Below are positions 24,576-33,852 of a stretch of 64,000 bases of DNA, one piece after another. The stretch lies in NCBI RefSeq assembly GCF_014673215.1, contig NZ_JACWMS010000003.1, forward strand, positions 372,001 through 436,000, given 5' to 3'. How positions within the stretch are numbered: the stretch's first letter is position 1; every line of letters begins with the position of its first letter. This DNA is from Gordonia hankookensis (lineage in GTDB: Bacteria; Actinomycetota; Actinomycetes; Mycobacteriales; Mycobacteriaceae). A program made the translations under genes and the position numbers. The notes below the pieces were generated by a model. The model did no database searches. It was not told the DNA's origin and saw only the letters and a program-made list of their open reading frames with translations.

Positions 24576-27500
24576 TCAGTCGGGCTGCGGCCGCAGGGCC
24601 AGCAAGAAGCTGTTCACGTAGTCGATGACCTCCTCGTCGCGCAGGCGGGCCGACCCGACACCTCCGGTCCGCGGGATCGGCAAGCTGATGACCGAGGTGG
24701 TGGCGCGGTACCCGGCCGCCGGGTACAGCCGTTTGAGCCGGACCTGTTCGCTGTCGAGCAGTGTCATCGGTGCGATCTTCACGCCCGTACCGGCCAGGCC
24801 GATCTCCGTGACCCCCCGCTCCCGGCAGCGCAGACGCAGCCGAGCGATCGCCGCGAGCCGACCGGTCTCCTCGGGCGGCTCGCCGTAGCGGTCGGCGAGT
24901 TCGGCCAGGACGCTGTCGACGGCCGCGTCGTCGGTCGCCGACGCGAGCTTCCGGTAGGCCTCGAGGCGCAGACGATCGGAGTCGACGTACTCGACGGGGA
25001 TGTGGGCATCCACGGGTAGGTCGATCCGGACCTCAGCGGGTTCGCTCGTCGACACCGGCTTGCCGTCGGCGGCAGCACGGTAGGCCTCGACGGCCTCGCC
25101 GACCAGTCGCACGTAGAGGTCGAAACCGACACCCGCCACGTGTCCGGACTGCTCGGCGCCCAGAACGTTTCCCGCACCACGTAATTCGAGGTCCTTGAGC
25201 GCCACCGCCATGCCCGCGCCGAGTTCGTTGTTCTGCGCGATCGTGGCAAGGCGGTCGTACGCGGTCTCGGTGAGCGGACGCTCGGGGCTGTAGAGCAGGT
25301 AGGCGTACCCACGTTCCCGGCTTCGCCCGACACGTCCGCGAAGCTGATGCAGCTGAGACAGACCCAGATTCTCGGCACGGTCGACGATGAGGGTATTGGC
25401 GTTCGAGATGTCGAGACCGGTCTCGATGATCGTGGTGCAGACCAGGACGTCGTACTCGCGGTTCCAGAACCCGGCGACCGTGCGTTCGAGCTGATCCTCG
25501 TTCATCTGACCGTGGGCCACCACGACCCGCGCCTCGGGGACCATCTGGGCGATGTCCCGAGCGGTCTTGTCGATCGTCGAGACGCGGTTGTGCACGTAGA
25601 AGACCTGGCCGTCGCGAAGCAGTTCCCGTCGGATCGCGGCACCGACCTGTTTGGCCGAGTACCCGCCGACGTAGGTGAGGACGGGATGTCGTTCCTCCGG
25701 CGGGGTGAGGATGGTCGACATCTCCCGGATGCCTGCCATCGACATCTCCAGGGTTCGCGGGATCGGCGTCGCCGACATCGTCAGCACGTCGACATGTGTA
25801 CGCAGCGACTTGATGTGTTCCTTGTGCTCGACGCCGAACCGCTGCTCCTCGTCGACGATCACCAGACCGAGGTCCTTCCACGTCACCCCGGTCTGGAGGA
25901 GCCGGTGGGTCCCGATGACGATGTCGACATCGCCGGTCGCCATCGCGTCGACGATCTCCTTCGACTCCTTGGTGTCGGTGAACCGCGACAGTCCGCGGAC
26001 GCGGACCGGGAACTCACTCATCCGTTCGGTGAACGTCTGCAGGTGTTGTTGCGCAAGAATGGTTGTCGGCACCAGGACGGCGACCTGCTTGCCGTCCTGC
26101 ACCGCCTTGAACGCCGCCCGGACAGCGATCTCGGTCTTCCCGTAGCCGACGTCGCCGACGATCACGCGGTCCATCGGGACCGCTCGCTCCATGTCCGACT
26201 TCACCTCGGCGATCACCGTGAGCTGATCCATCGTCTCGGTGAAGTCGAAGGCGTCCTCCATCTCACGTTGCCACGGCGTGTCCGGACTGTAGGCGTAACC
26301 GGGGGCCGCGTGGCGGGCCGCATAGAGCTGCACGAGCTCACCGGCGATCTCCCGAACCGCCTTGCGCGCTTTGCGTTTGGTGTTCTGCCAGTCGGAGCCG
26401 CCCAACTTCGACAACGACGGCTGTTCACCACCGACATACCGCGACAGCTGGTCGAGCGCGTCCATCGGCACGTAGAGCCGATCACCCGGTTGGCCGCGCT
26501 TGCTCGCCGCATACTCGAGGACCAGGTACTCCCGCCGCGCCCCCGACACGGTCCGCTCGATCATCTCGACGAACTTGCCGATGCCGTGCTGGTCGTGCAC
26601 CACCATGTCCCCGGCGCTCAGGGCCAGCGGGTCGACCTGATTGCGACGCTTGGCCGGCAGCCGTCGGCCGTCGCGCACGCCGGCCACCCGGTTGCCGGTC
26701 AGGTCGGTCTCGGTGACGATCACCAGCCGCGCATCGGGGCACACCACACCGCTGCGCAGCGTCCCGTGGAACACCGAGACCTGCCCCGGCTGGGGCCGCA
26801 CACCGGGTTCGACGATCTCGGCGGGCACCTCGGCCTCGGCCAGCCGCTCGCCGACCCGCTGAGCGGTTCCCTTACCCGCCACGACGACGGCCGCGATACC
26901 GCCGGTGGTGACATGCGCGCGGAGATTCGCGAAGGTGGCGGCGATGTCGGCCTCGTTGCCACGTGGGGTCGGTCCCGCGGTCAGGTCGAGCTCGATCTCG
27001 TCACCGCTGCCGGTCGAGAGGGGGCTCATCGTCCACCACGAACGGCCCGCGGCCAGCGTCGTCTTCTCGACCTCGTCGAGGGAACGATACGAGCTCGCCT
27101 GCAGGTCGATGCCCGAACCGTCGGCCGAACGGCCATCGACGGGGGCCGCCGCACCCAGCGCCGCGGCCGTCCAGGACGCCTCCAGGAACTCCGCGCCCGT
27201 CTGCGCCAGATCCGCTGCGCGGGTGCGGACCTTCTCCGGGTCCAGCACCAGGACGCCGGTCCCGTCCGGGAACACCTGTGTCAGCATCTGCATCCGACCC
27301 TCGACGAGCATCGGGATCAGGGCTTCCATCCCTTCGACCGGGATGCCTTCGGCCAGCTTCGTCAGCATCTCCGCGAGCACCTGTTCGCCCGCGTGCTCGG
27401 TCGCCAGGTCGGCGGCCCGTGCACGGACCTCGGGCGTCAGGATCAGCTCGCGGCCCGGATGGATGCGAACCACCGATGCGTCGATCTCGGGCTGGCTACG

Positions 27501-28172
27501 CTGGTCGGCCACCGAGAAGGCGCGGATCTCGGAGATCTCGTCGCCCCAGAACTCGACCCTCACCGGGAAGTCGGCCGTCGTCGGGAAGACGTCGAGGATG
27601 CCGCCGCGGACGGCGAACTCGCCGCGCCGACCCACCATGTCCACACGTTCGTAGGCCATCTCGACGAGATCGTTCAGCAGGCCCTCGAAATCGATCTCGA
27701 TGCCTTCACGCAGCGTGATGGTGCGCGTCTCCCCCAGACCCGGGGCCATCGGCTGGACCAGTGAGCGCACCGTGGTGACCACCACCCGCAGAGCCGTACC
27801 CTCCCCGGGGTTGGCCAGTCGATGCAGGACGGCCAGCCGCTGGCCGACCGTGTCCGCGCTCGGCGACAGTCGCTCGTGCGGCAGGGTCTCCCAGGACGGG
27901 AATTGGGCGACCGCGTTCGGGTCGTCGAGGAGTTCGGCCAGTTCGGCGGTCAGATCGTCTGCCTCGCGTCCGTTGGCGGAGACCACCAGCAGCGGCGCGG
28001 CCGAGGTCTCGGTCGCCGCGGCGCCCGCGAGGCAGGCCACCACGAACGGCCGGGCCGAATCGGGCGCGCTGATGTCGAGACGCTCCTGACCCTGCCGCCC
28101 CACCAGATCCGCGATCGCCTTGTCCGAACATGTGACCGCGGCGAGCCCGTGCAGGGCGGGGGTTGATGACAC
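24576..28172 (-). CDS. mfd: Transcription-repair coupling factor Mfd
   Basis: A 1198-residue SF2 translocase that removes RNA polymerase stalled at lesions and recruits UvrA. The UvrB-like N-terminal region carries [15 protein letters not shown]. The RNA-polymerase-interacting region has [12 protein letters not shown]. The helicase core has [12 protein letters not shown] (Walker A) and [13 protein letters not shown] (Walker B, DEEQ), then TATIPRTL-like and QLRGRVGRS (motif VI). A C-terminal TRCF domain follows. GTG at 28172 is chosen because family-like sequence ([16 protein letters not shown]) begins there; the frame upstream is low-complexity. Confidence 0.96.
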   Translation of the reverse strand: MSSTPALHGLAAVTCSDKAIADLVGRQGQERLDISAPDSARPFVVACLAGAAATETSAAPLLVVSANGREADDLTAELAELLDDPNAVAQFPSWETLPHERLSPSADTVGQRLAVLHRLANPGEGTALRVVVTTVRSLVQPMAPGLGETRTITLREGIEIDFEGLLNDLVEMAYERVDMVGRRGEFAVRGGILDVFPTTADFPVRVEFWGDEISEIRAFSVADQRSQPEIDASVVRIHPGRELILTPEVRARAADLATEHAGEQVLAEMLTKLAEGIPVEGMEALIPMLVEGRMQMLTQVFPDGTGVLVLDPEKVRTRAADLAQTGAEFLEASWTAAALGAAAPVDGRSADGSGIDLQASSYRSLDEVEKTTLAAGRSWWTMSPLSTGSGDEIELDLTAGPTPRGNEADIAATFANLRAHVTTGGIAAVVVAGKGTAQRVGERLAEAEVPAEIVEPGVRPQPGQVSVFHGTLRSGVVCPDARLVIVTETDLTGNRVAGVRDGRRLPAKRRNQVDPLALSAGDMVVHDQHGIGKFVEMIERTVSGARREYLVLEYAASKRGQPGDRLYVPMDALDQLSRYVGGEQPSLSKLGGSDWQNTKRKARKAVREIAGELVQLYAARHAAPGYAYSPDTPWQREMEDAFDFTETMDQLTVIAEVKSDMERAVPMDRVIVGDVGYGKTEIAVRAAFKAVQDGKQVAVLVPTTILAQQHLQTFTERMSEFPVRVRGLSRFTDTKESKEIVDAMATGDVDIVIGTHRLLQTGVTWKDLGLVIVDEEQRFGVEHKEHIKSLRTHVDVLTMSATPIPRTLEMSMAGIREMSTILTPPEERHPVLTYVGGYSAKQVGAAIRRELLRDGQVFYVHNRVSTIDKTARDIAQMVPEARVVVAHGQMNEDQLERTVAGFWNREYDVLVCTTIIETGLDISNANTLIVDRAENLGLSQLHQLRGRVGRSRERGYAYLLYSPERPLTETAYDRLATIAQNNELGAGMAVALKDLELRGAGNVLGAEQSGHVAGVGFDLYVRLVGEAVEAYRAAADGKPVSTSEPAEVRIDLPVDAHIPVEYVDSDRLRLEAYRKLASATDDAAVDSVLAELADRYGEPPEETGRLAAIARLRLRCRERGVTEIGLAGTGVKIAPMTLLDSEQVRLKRLYPAAGYRATTSVISLPIPRTGGVGSARLRDEEVIDYVNSFLLALRPQPD

Positions 28173-28206
28173 TCCAACGATTCTAGTTTGTGGGTGCGAC
28201 GACGGA

Positions 28207-28704
28207 TCAGCCCAGCGGGCGCTGCAGATAAACGCAGTCGATCCACTGGTCGAACTTGTACCCCACGGAGGGTGTCCGGCCGACCTCGGTGAAGCCGTGT
28301 TTGATGTGCAGGGCGATCGACGCCTCGCCACCGGTGGCCGCGATCACCGCGATGACCTGCCGCACGTTGTCCGGATCGGCCGCCTCGAGGAGGGCGCCCA
28401 GCAACGCCGACCCGATGCCCCGACCGCCGGCGTCGGGGTTCAGGTAGATCGTGTCCTCCGCCGTCCAGGCATATGCGCGCTTGTCGCGAAAGGAGCCGAG
28501 GTAGGCGAACCCCAGAACCGCCCCCTCGTCCTCGGCCACCAGGAACGGGCGCCCGGCCGCGACGATCGCGCCGAGCTTGATCTCCCAGGCGTCCCGGCTC
28601 GGCGCGTCGTAGTCGAAGGTGGCGAACGTGTTCTCGACGTAGTGCCGGTAGATGTCGGAGACCGCGACACAGTCGGCCGACACGGCGGGACGGATGGAGA
28701 CCAT
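28207..28704 (-). CDS. GNAT-family N-acetyltransferase (phosphinothricin-acetyltransferase-like)
   Basis: A 165-residue acetyl-CoA-dependent acetyltransferase. The N-terminal [28 protein letters not shown] block and the acetyl-CoA-binding motif [15 protein letters not shown] are typical of the Pat/Bar-like subgroup, which N-acetylates small amines or amino-acid analogues. ATG at 28704 gives the standard start MVSIRPA. The gene lies 34 bases upstream of mfd on the same strand and may share a transcript. The substrate is not predictable; resistance to a toxic analogue is a family possibility, not something seen here. Confidence 0.85.
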   Translation of the reverse strand: MVSIRPAVSADCVAVSDIYRHYVENTFATFDYDAPSRDAWEIKLGAIVAAGRPFLVAEDEGAVLGFAYLGSFRDKRAYAWTAEDTIYLNPDAGGRGIGSALLGALLEAADPDNVRQVIAVIAATGGEASIALHIKHGFTEVGRTPSVGYKFDQWIDCVYLQRPLG

Positions 28705-28785
28705 GCGGTCGATGATGCCGGATCGCCGGTGCGGCTCGCGAGCGAGTGACGCCCGCGGAATCAAACGGACCGCGGTCCAGTTGAC

Positions 28786-28791
28786 TACGAT
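28786..28791 (+). promoter_or_regulatory. Candidate -10 element giving a leaderless dioxygenase mRNA
   Basis: TACGAT ends seven bases before the ATG at 28798, so the transcript would begin at about that codon. No Shine-Dalgarno sequence precedes this ATG or the in-frame ATG at 28792. No clear -35 element is seen at the normal distance. Leaderless mRNAs are frequent in actinobacteria. Confidence 0.35.
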
Positions 28792-28797
28792 ATGACC

Positions 28798-29586
28798 ATG
28801 TCAGACGCGACAACACCTCAACCAGCGCTCTTCCTGAGCCACGGCGCACCGCCATTGGTCGACAGTGAACGCTGGGTGGGTCAGTTGACGGCACTCGCGG
28901 GACGCCTCGACCGGCCGTCGGCGATTCTCGTGGTCTCGGCGCATTGGGAGGCGGCGCCGCTGACGATCGGCTCGACCGACCCCACCACCGCGCTGACCTA
29001 CGACTTCTGGGGCTTCCCCGATCGCTTCTACCGGACCACCTACTGGTCCCCGGGCGCCGATGGTCTCGCCAACCGGGTCGCCGCGATGATGCCCGACGGC
29101 GAGCCCATCGCCCACGACCGCGCCCGCCGCCTCGACCACGGCGCGTACGTCCCGCTGACGGTGATGTACCCAGACGCCGACATCCCGGTTCTGCAGGTCT
29201 CCCTGCCGACGCTCGACCCGGAACGATTGCTCGATCTCGGTCGTCGTCTGGCACCGCTGCGGGAGGAGGGTGTGTTGATCATCGGTTCGGGCTTCACCAC
29301 CCACGGCCTCCCCTACCTGACCGATCCGACGCCCGAAGCCACCCCACCGGGGTGGTCGGCGGAATTCGACGCATGGGCCCAGGAGCGCTTCGCAGCGGGA
29401 GATGTCGAGTCGCTCATCGACTTCCGCAATCGCGCCCCCGGCATGCCCTATGCGCACCCCACCATCGAGCACTTCTCCCCACTCTTCGTCGCACTCGGTG
29501 CGAGCAGCGACGTCGAGCAGAAGCCCGATCAGGTGATCGACGGATTCTGGATGGGATTGGCCAAGCGGAGTCTGGTCCTGTCCTGA
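28798..29586 (+). CDS. LigB-type class III extradiol ring-cleavage dioxygenase (YgiD/DODA-like)
   Basis: A 262-residue dioxygenase. Candidate metal ligands are His15 (LSHGAPP), His49 (VSAHWE) and His225 (HPTIEHFSPL), with an active-site His114 in LDHGAYVPL and another at 169. This set is typical of the YgiD/4,5-DOPA-extradiol subgroup of the LigB superfamily, which cleaves catecholic rings. The natural substrate in bacteria is often unknown. ATG at 28798 is favoured because a -10-like TACGAT would start the mRNA there. The stop abuts the convergent phosphotransferase stop as TGATCA, with no spacer. Confidence 0.85.
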   Translation: MSDATTPQPALFLSHGAPPLVDSERWVGQLTALAGRLDRPSAILVVSAHWEAAPLTIGSTDPTTALTYDFWGFPDRFYRTTYWSPGADGLANRVAAMMPDGEPIAHDRARRLDHGAYVPLTVMYPDADIPVLQVSLPTLDPERLLDLGRRLAPLREEGVLIIGSGFTTHGLPYLTDPTPEATPPGWSAEFDAWAQERFAAGDVESLIDFRNRAPGMPYAHPTIEHFSPLFVALGASSDVEQKPDQVIDGFWMGLAKRSLVLS

Positions 29587-30648
29587 TCAGACGAGCCCGT
29601 CACCGAAGACGTGATCGAGTCGCTCGATGCAGATCTCCGCGAGGTCGACGTCCCCGAGGTCCAGGATCTCGTTGAGGCGCAGGAGAGGAACGGCCAGCAA
29701 CAGCGCGGCGGTGACATGGGCGAACCTCATGTGGTCCAGGCGCAGCCCCGTACGCCGCCGATAGCGGTCAAGGGTCTCTTCGGTCGACGGCGTGCCCGGG
29801 GCCCGGGCGTGGTCGGGAAACGGGCTGCTGATCCAGTCGGTGGTCAGCATCCACGCGAGATCACCGGCCGGGTCGCCGAGGTACGCGATCTCCCAGTCCA
29901 GCGCCGCGACCACGTCGAACTCCTTGCTGTAGAGCACATTCGACATCCTGCTGTCGCCCCAGCACAGCCCGACGTACTCCGGCTCGTACAGATGTCCGTC
30001 CAGCCAGTCGAGAGCGTCGATGAACTCCTGGCGCGGCGCCGTCGACCCACTCGCCCACCCCACGGCATGACGAAGGAACCCGGCCAGCCGTTGTGGCGCC
30101 GACGATCCGAATACACGAAGGTCCAAGAAGCCCAGGCGCCGAGCGACCGGATCCACCGCGCGCAGCGACGCGATCACATCGACGCACCCGTTCCACAATT
30201 CGGCACGGCCCGCCGCGTCCGCGTCGGCGAAGATCCCTGCCTGGTGGTATGGCGGCATATCGCTCACCGTCACGGTGTCGTCGATGCGGTCCATCACGAA
30301 GTACGGTGTCCCCAGGTCGGTTCCGTGCGCATCGATCCACCGCATCGTGGGGACGGGAACGTCGGAGGTGCGGAGACGGTCCATCGTCAGATACTGCCGC
30401 CGCAAGTCGAAATCCGGCAGGACCGGACGTTCGGGAGGCCTGCGAAAGACCAGCCCGACCGAATCGTCGTCGCCATCGTCGACTCCGACGAGGTCGAAGA
30501 GATAGGTCTCCGTGGAAAACCCTTGTGCCGCCGGTCGCCAGTTCTCGATCTCCGCCTGCCCAGCTCCCCGAACACGTTGGCGAACAATCGGTTCGAGCGC
30601 CTCCGGGAGGAGATCGGCCGCGATGCGCGAGGTCGGCGAAACCGTCAC
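29587..30648 (-). CDS. APH-family phosphotransferase-like protein
   Basis: A 353-residue protein with the aminoglycoside-phosphotransferase/choline-kinase fold. The catalytic loop reads GLCWGDSRMSNVLY, with Trp in place of the usual His before Gly-Asp; the catalytic Asp and Asn remain. The metal-binding DFG equivalent is ALDWEIAYLGDPAGDLAW. Relatives in actinobacteria are often fused or adjacent to acyl-CoA dehydrogenases or lipid-metabolism genes and do not act on antibiotics. GTG at 30648 is chosen because the frame upstream overlaps the preceding gene; it begins 4 bases after that stop. The substrate is unknown. Confidence 0.78.
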   Translation of the reverse strand: MTVSPTSRIAADLLPEALEPIVRQRVRGAGQAEIENWRPAAQGFSTETYLFDLVGVDDGDDDSVGLVFRRPPERPVLPDFDLRRQYLTMDRLRTSDVPVPTMRWIDAHGTDLGTPYFVMDRIDDTVTVSDMPPYHQAGIFADADAAGRAELWNGCVDVIASLRAVDPVARRLGFLDLRVFGSSAPQRLAGFLRHAVGWASGSTAPRQEFIDALDWLDGHLYEPEYVGLCWGDSRMSNVLYSKEFDVVAALDWEIAYLGDPAGDLAWMLTTDWISSPFPDHARAPGTPSTEETLDRYRRRTGLRLDHMRFAHVTAALLLAVPLLRLNEILDLGDVDLAEICIERLDHVFGDGLV

Positions 30649-30652
30649 GCCA

Positions 30653-31768
30653 TCACCAGCCCGTGTAACCGTAGCGCGGATAGGCACCGACGAACACCAT
30701 CTCGACGAGCCCGTGTCCCACCTTGCCGTCCATCTGCACCTCGCAGAGCGTCTCACTGACGAAACTGACCGGACGGATTGCTTCCACATCGGTCGCGTCG
30801 ATGGTGAATCCATCGATGAAATCCGTTCCACGCCAATACCCTGACGCGTAGCCACGGAACTCCTGATAGCCGGCCAGACCTGGCCAGAAATCACAGATCG
30901 GCGTCACATCGATCGAGCTGGTGGTCCGGTCGTCACGGTGGACGTCGAAGGTTCCACCACTGATCACGCGCAGGTCGTCGCGGAACTTGAGATCGTGGTC
31001 GACGTCGATGATCGGCGACGACGAGCCACCATCGGCCAGGCGATGCAAGATCTCGCCCTCGAACTGCGTTCGACGCCCCTCGGAATCCTCACGCTGCGCG
31101 AAATGCACCAGTTCGTCGTCGAACTCGAAGATCCCCATGTAATACAGCACACCATCGGGAATCTCACCCGGCTGCATCTCGGTACCGTCCGGCAGGCTGC
31201 CGCCCCCGGGTCCGTTGCGTACGCCCCATGAATGATCACGTCCGAACCACCAACGGTGCGGGTCTATGTCGATGCGGTCGCCGTCGATCACGATGTGCCC
31301 GGACAGGTTCCCGTTCTGATAGAAGCGCCGAGCGTTCTCCTGGACCCGTCCCCTCGTCCGGTGAAACGCCGGCGTCTGTTCGTAGGCCGGGAATTCGGCG
31401 GTCAGGACCAGATCGAGTTCCAGCCCGTGCTCGTTGCCCCGCAGGGTCGCCCGAGTGCGGCGCAGCGGCTCTTCGATCGAGTAGGTGTAGGGCCCGATCG
31501 AGTATTCGCCGAGACCGGCGGGTGCTGCGTCGATCTGACTGGACACACGGACCACACGGGTCTCCTCGCCGCGGCGGGAGACCATCGCGTAGGCGTCGGT
31601 CACGTTGCGATTGGGGTAGCGCGCCATCCCGGTCATCACCGTCACGTCGCCGGACGTGTCGAAACCGTACATCACGACGCGCTCGACCCAGCGCAGATCA
31701 CTCTGTTCGGGGTGATCGAATGTGGTCGGCAGCTGATGACAGAGCAACTCGTCGTGCGCAGTCAGCAT
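30653..31768 (-). CDS. Hypothetical protein, AttH/CrtC-like lipocalin-type fold suspected
   Basis: A 371-residue soluble protein without signal peptide or membrane segment. It is rich in beta-prone, aromatic stretches (WWFGRDHSWGVRNGPGG, FRGYASGYWRGTDF, VGAYPRYGYTGW) that recall the AttH/hydroxyneurosporene-synthase-like double lipocalin proteins found beside phosphotransferases in actinobacteria. That assignment rests on pattern memory and is tentative. It is co-directional with, and 4 bases upstream of, the phosphotransferase gene, so the two probably work together. The ATG at 31768 has AGGAGGGACACC just before it. It is divergent from a TetR gene. Confidence 0.55.
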   Translation of the reverse strand: MLTAHDELLCHQLPTTFDHPEQSDLRWVERVVMYGFDTSGDVTVMTGMARYPNRNVTDAYAMVSRRGEETRVVRVSSQIDAAPAGLGEYSIGPYTYSIEEPLRRTRATLRGNEHGLELDLVLTAEFPAYEQTPAFHRTRGRVQENARRFYQNGNLSGHIVIDGDRIDIDPHRWWFGRDHSWGVRNGPGGGSLPDGTEMQPGEIPDGVLYYMGIFEFDDELVHFAQREDSEGRRTQFEGEILHRLADGGSSSPIIDVDHDLKFRDDLRVISGGTFDVHRDDRTTSSIDVTPICDFWPGLAGYQEFRGYASGYWRGTDFIDGFTIDATDVEAIRPVSFVSETLCEVQMDGKVGHGLVEMVFVGAYPRYGYTGW

Positions 31769-31813
31769 GGTGTCCCTCCTCGGAAGATCCGCACGGGTCG
31801 CGGCACGGCATTA

Positions 31814-31830
31814 CGTTACGGGCCATAACG
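31814..31830. promoter_or_regulatory. Candidate TetR operator, CGTTA-N7-TAACG
   Basis: CGTTA (31814-31818) and TAACG (31826-31830) form an exact inverted repeat around CGGGCCA, embedded in an AT-rich stretch between the divergent 30653-31768 and TetR genes, 33 bases before the TetR start. It is a plausible site for that regulator. Confidence 0.4.
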
Positions 31831-31862
31831 AAATTACGTCGCAGATTCGCTAGAGTCGGTCC

Positions 31863-32501
31863 GTGACCGCCGAACAGCGAACTGTCGCCGGCCGCCCTCG
31901 CGACCCCGAGAAGGACGTCGCCGTACTGGATGCGGCACGCGCACTGCTGCGGGAGGGCGGCTATCAGGCGGCCAACATCGCCGCGATCGCCCGCCGCGCG
32001 GGCGTCGGCACACCGACTGTCTACCGACGTTGGGCGCGACGGGAGACACTGATCGAGGACGCGGTCTTCGGTGCGCGCGACATCTCCTTGCCGACCCCCA
32101 CCGACGATCTCCATGCAGACCTGCGCGCGTGGGTCCGGTTGTTCCTCGCCCACCTCGCCGACCCCGCGACACGCGCTGCGATCCCCGGACTACTCGTCGC
32201 GTATCAGCAGGACGAGGACCTGTACGGCACCCTGTTGACGCGGGTCGAACGGAGCGTGCGGTCGCATGTGGCCGACGCCGTGACAGCGGTCATCCCGCCC
32301 GGATCGGCGACGTTGCGCGCCGCACGCACCGACGCACTCTTCGATCTGCTGGTCGGCGCAACACTGGTCCGCGCGCTGACGTTCGGCCTGCACGACAGCG
32401 AATCCTTCTGTACGCAGACCGCCGATGCCCTGATGGCCCTGGCGATGTCGGAGTGGGATCCTCAGTCCTCGGCGGTCGTCCGGTCGCGATTCTCGACGTA
32501 A
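31863..32501 (+). CDS. TetR-family transcriptional regulator
   Basis: A 212-residue TetR/AcrR protein. The N-terminal domain has AALDAARALLREGGYQAANIAAIARRAGVGTPTVYRRW-like order (quoted in parts: LLREGGYQAANIAAIARRAG, GTPTVYRRWARRETL). The C-terminal domain is a TetR_C-type ligand pocket. It is divergent from the lipocalin-like/phosphotransferase pair, with a palindrome in the gap, so it probably represses that pair and itself. Its last 40 bases overlap the end of the next TetR gene on the opposite strand, so transcription of one may affect the other. GTG start at 31863. Ligand unknown. Confidence 0.88.
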   Translation: MTAEQRTVAGRPRDPEKDVAVLDAARALLREGGYQAANIAAIARRAGVGTPTVYRRWARRETLIEDAVFGARDISLPTPTDDLHADLRAWVRLFLAHLADPATRAAIPGLLVAYQQDEDLYGTLLTRVERSVRSHVADAVTAVIPPGSATLRAARTDALFDLLVGATLVRALTFGLHDSESFCTQTADALMALAMSEWDPQSSAVVRSRFST

Positions 32502-33157
32502 CCGGGCCCGACGAGCTTCGGATCGGGATCGAGCCTGGTGAGTCCGTTCCAGCACAGATTCACCAGGTGGGCCGCCACGACTTCTTTCGGGGGCTCACGG
32601 ACGTCCAACCACCACTGCGCGGTCACCGAGACCATGCCGACCAGGGCCTGCGCGTAGAGCGGCGCCAATGTGGGGTCGAAGCCGCGACGCTCGAAATCAC
32701 TGGCGAGGATGTGCTCCACCTGACTGATCGCATCGTTGAGAAGGCTTGAATACGTGGTGGTTTCGTCAGTGCCCGTTCGATCGCCGCGAACGAGGATGCG
32801 GAAACCGTCGGTCCGTTCCTCCATGTAGGTGAGCAACGCCAAGGCCACCTGCTGGACTCGGTACAGGGAACGGTTCTTGGTCAGCGACGAGGTGACCATC
32901 TCCAACAGCGTCTCCATCTCGCGGTCGACCACAACCGCGTAGAGACCTTCCTTGCCGCCGAAGTGTTCGTACACGATCGGCTTCGACACGCCGGCGCGCT
33001 GGGCGACTTCTTCGATCGAGGTCCCCTCGAACCCGCGCTCGGCGAACAGACCTCTGGCCACCTCGATCAGTTGCATCCGACGCTGGGGACCGGTCATCCG
33101 CGCGCGGGGCGCGCGCTGCACCTCGTCGGATTTGTCGGTCGGGCGGCTCACTGCCAT
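32462..33157 (-). CDS. TetR-family regulator resembling mycobacterial Rv1019
   Basis: A 231-residue TetR protein. The helix-turn-helix carries GTSIEEVAQRAGVSKPIVYEHF followed by GGKEGLYAVVVDREM (given here in two parts of the domain, about residues 44-80). The long C-terminal domain includes YAQALVGMVSVTAQWWLDVREP and a final LVNLCWNGLTRL. These recall the regulator I remember between mfd and glmU in Mycobacterium (Rv1019), and the gene lies between mfd and glmU here too. ATG at 33157 is the likely start. It is divergent from a small NTF2-like gene and overlaps the other TetR gene by 40 bases at its 3' end. Confidence 0.85.
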   Translation of the reverse strand: MAVSRPTDKSDEVQRAPRARMTGPQRRMQLIEVARGLFAERGFEGTSIEEVAQRAGVSKPIVYEHFGGKEGLYAVVVDREMETLLEMVTSSLTKNRSLYRVQQVALALLTYMEERTDGFRILVRGDRTGTDETTTYSSLLNDAISQVEHILASDFERRGFDPTLAPLYAQALVGMVSVTAQWWLDVREPPKEVVAAHLVNLCWNGLTRLDPDPKLVGPGYVENRDRTTAED

Positions 33158-33203
33158 GACGACAACACTAACGACGCGTGCCCGACACTGGTAATTGTTG
33201 GGC

Positions 33204-33617
33204 ATGTTGAGCATCGAAGAGATCTCCGCACGCCTCGAGATCCAGCAGGTCCTGACCGACTACTCCACGGCGGTGGACTCCGCACGGTTCGACGACCTCG
33301 ACGCCGTCTTCACCACCGACGCCGTCGTCGATTACAGCGTCATGGGCGGCATCGTCGGCGGGCCCGTCGAGGTCAAAGCGTGGCTCGCCGAAGTTCTTCC
33401 GAGCTTCTCGGCCTACTGCCACCTGCTGGGCAACCATGACATCCGGGTCGACGGCGCCACCGCGACCACCCGCACCCTGTGCCTGAACCCGATGCAGACG
33501 CCGGACACGTCGACGTTTCTCATCGGCCTCTGGTACGCCGACACCTGGCTGCTGACCGACGACGGTTGGCGGATCCGGACCCGAACACTCGAGAAGTGCT
33601 TCGACAAACAGCTCTGA
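33204..33617 (+). CDS. SnoaL/NTF2-like small protein
   Basis: A 137-residue alpha+beta-barrel protein of the NTF2/SnoaL superfamily. The N-terminal helix SIEEISARLEIQQVLTDYSTAVDSARFDDLDAVFTTDAVVDYS is typical in order (seen as IQQVLTDYSTAVDS and FDDLDAVFTTDAVVDY), and the end is DGWRIRTRTLEKCF. Members include isomerases, dehydratases, hydrolases and ligand carriers, so function is not predictable. ATG at 33204 is preferred to an upstream TTG. It is divergent from the Rv1019-like TetR gene and may be its target. Confidence 0.8.
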   Translation: MLSIEEISARLEIQQVLTDYSTAVDSARFDDLDAVFTTDAVVDYSVMGGIVGGPVEVKAWLAEVLPSFSAYCHLLGNHDIRVDGATATTRTLCLNPMQTPDTSTFLIGLWYADTWLLTDDGWRIRTRTLEKCFDKQL

Positions 33618-33621
33618 CCGG

Positions 33622-33653
33622 CACCGATCGGCCAACGCGACACCGATCGGCCA
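33622..33653. repeat. Two direct copies of CACCGATCGGCCA upstream of the osmolyte transporter
   Basis: The 13-mer occurs at 33622-33634 and 33641-33653, 19 bases apart centre to centre. Each holds the palindrome CCGATCGG. The spacing would place both on similar faces of the DNA helix. The region up to 33852 holds no gene and presumably contains the transporter promoter. A regulator site is possible but unproven. Confidence 0.4.
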
Positions 33654-33852
33654 CCAATCGTTACCTATTCGACATGAGGGCAGGTCAGACGGCATGTGTC
33701 GGCAGCCTTTCGGAAGTCAAGAGTGCGGCCGCATCGAACAAAACCCTGCCTGAACGTATGTCGGCGCATTACTGTGAGATCCGGCTCAGACCTCAGATTG
33801 TGTCCGTCAGTTCGGGTTCTGATGCCGACGGGCAGACGACGAGGGGATTCCC

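Noticed and set aside
25347..27764. An 805-codon open frame antisense to mfd
   Set aside because: It lies wholly within mfd on the other strand, has Arg/His-rich composition with no domain, and follows from GC-rich third-codon bias.
29587..30648. Aminoglycoside resistance role for the phosphotransferase-like gene
   Set aside because: The fold is shared by many lipid or metabolite kinases, the His before Gly-Asp is Trp, and the neighbours are not resistance genes.
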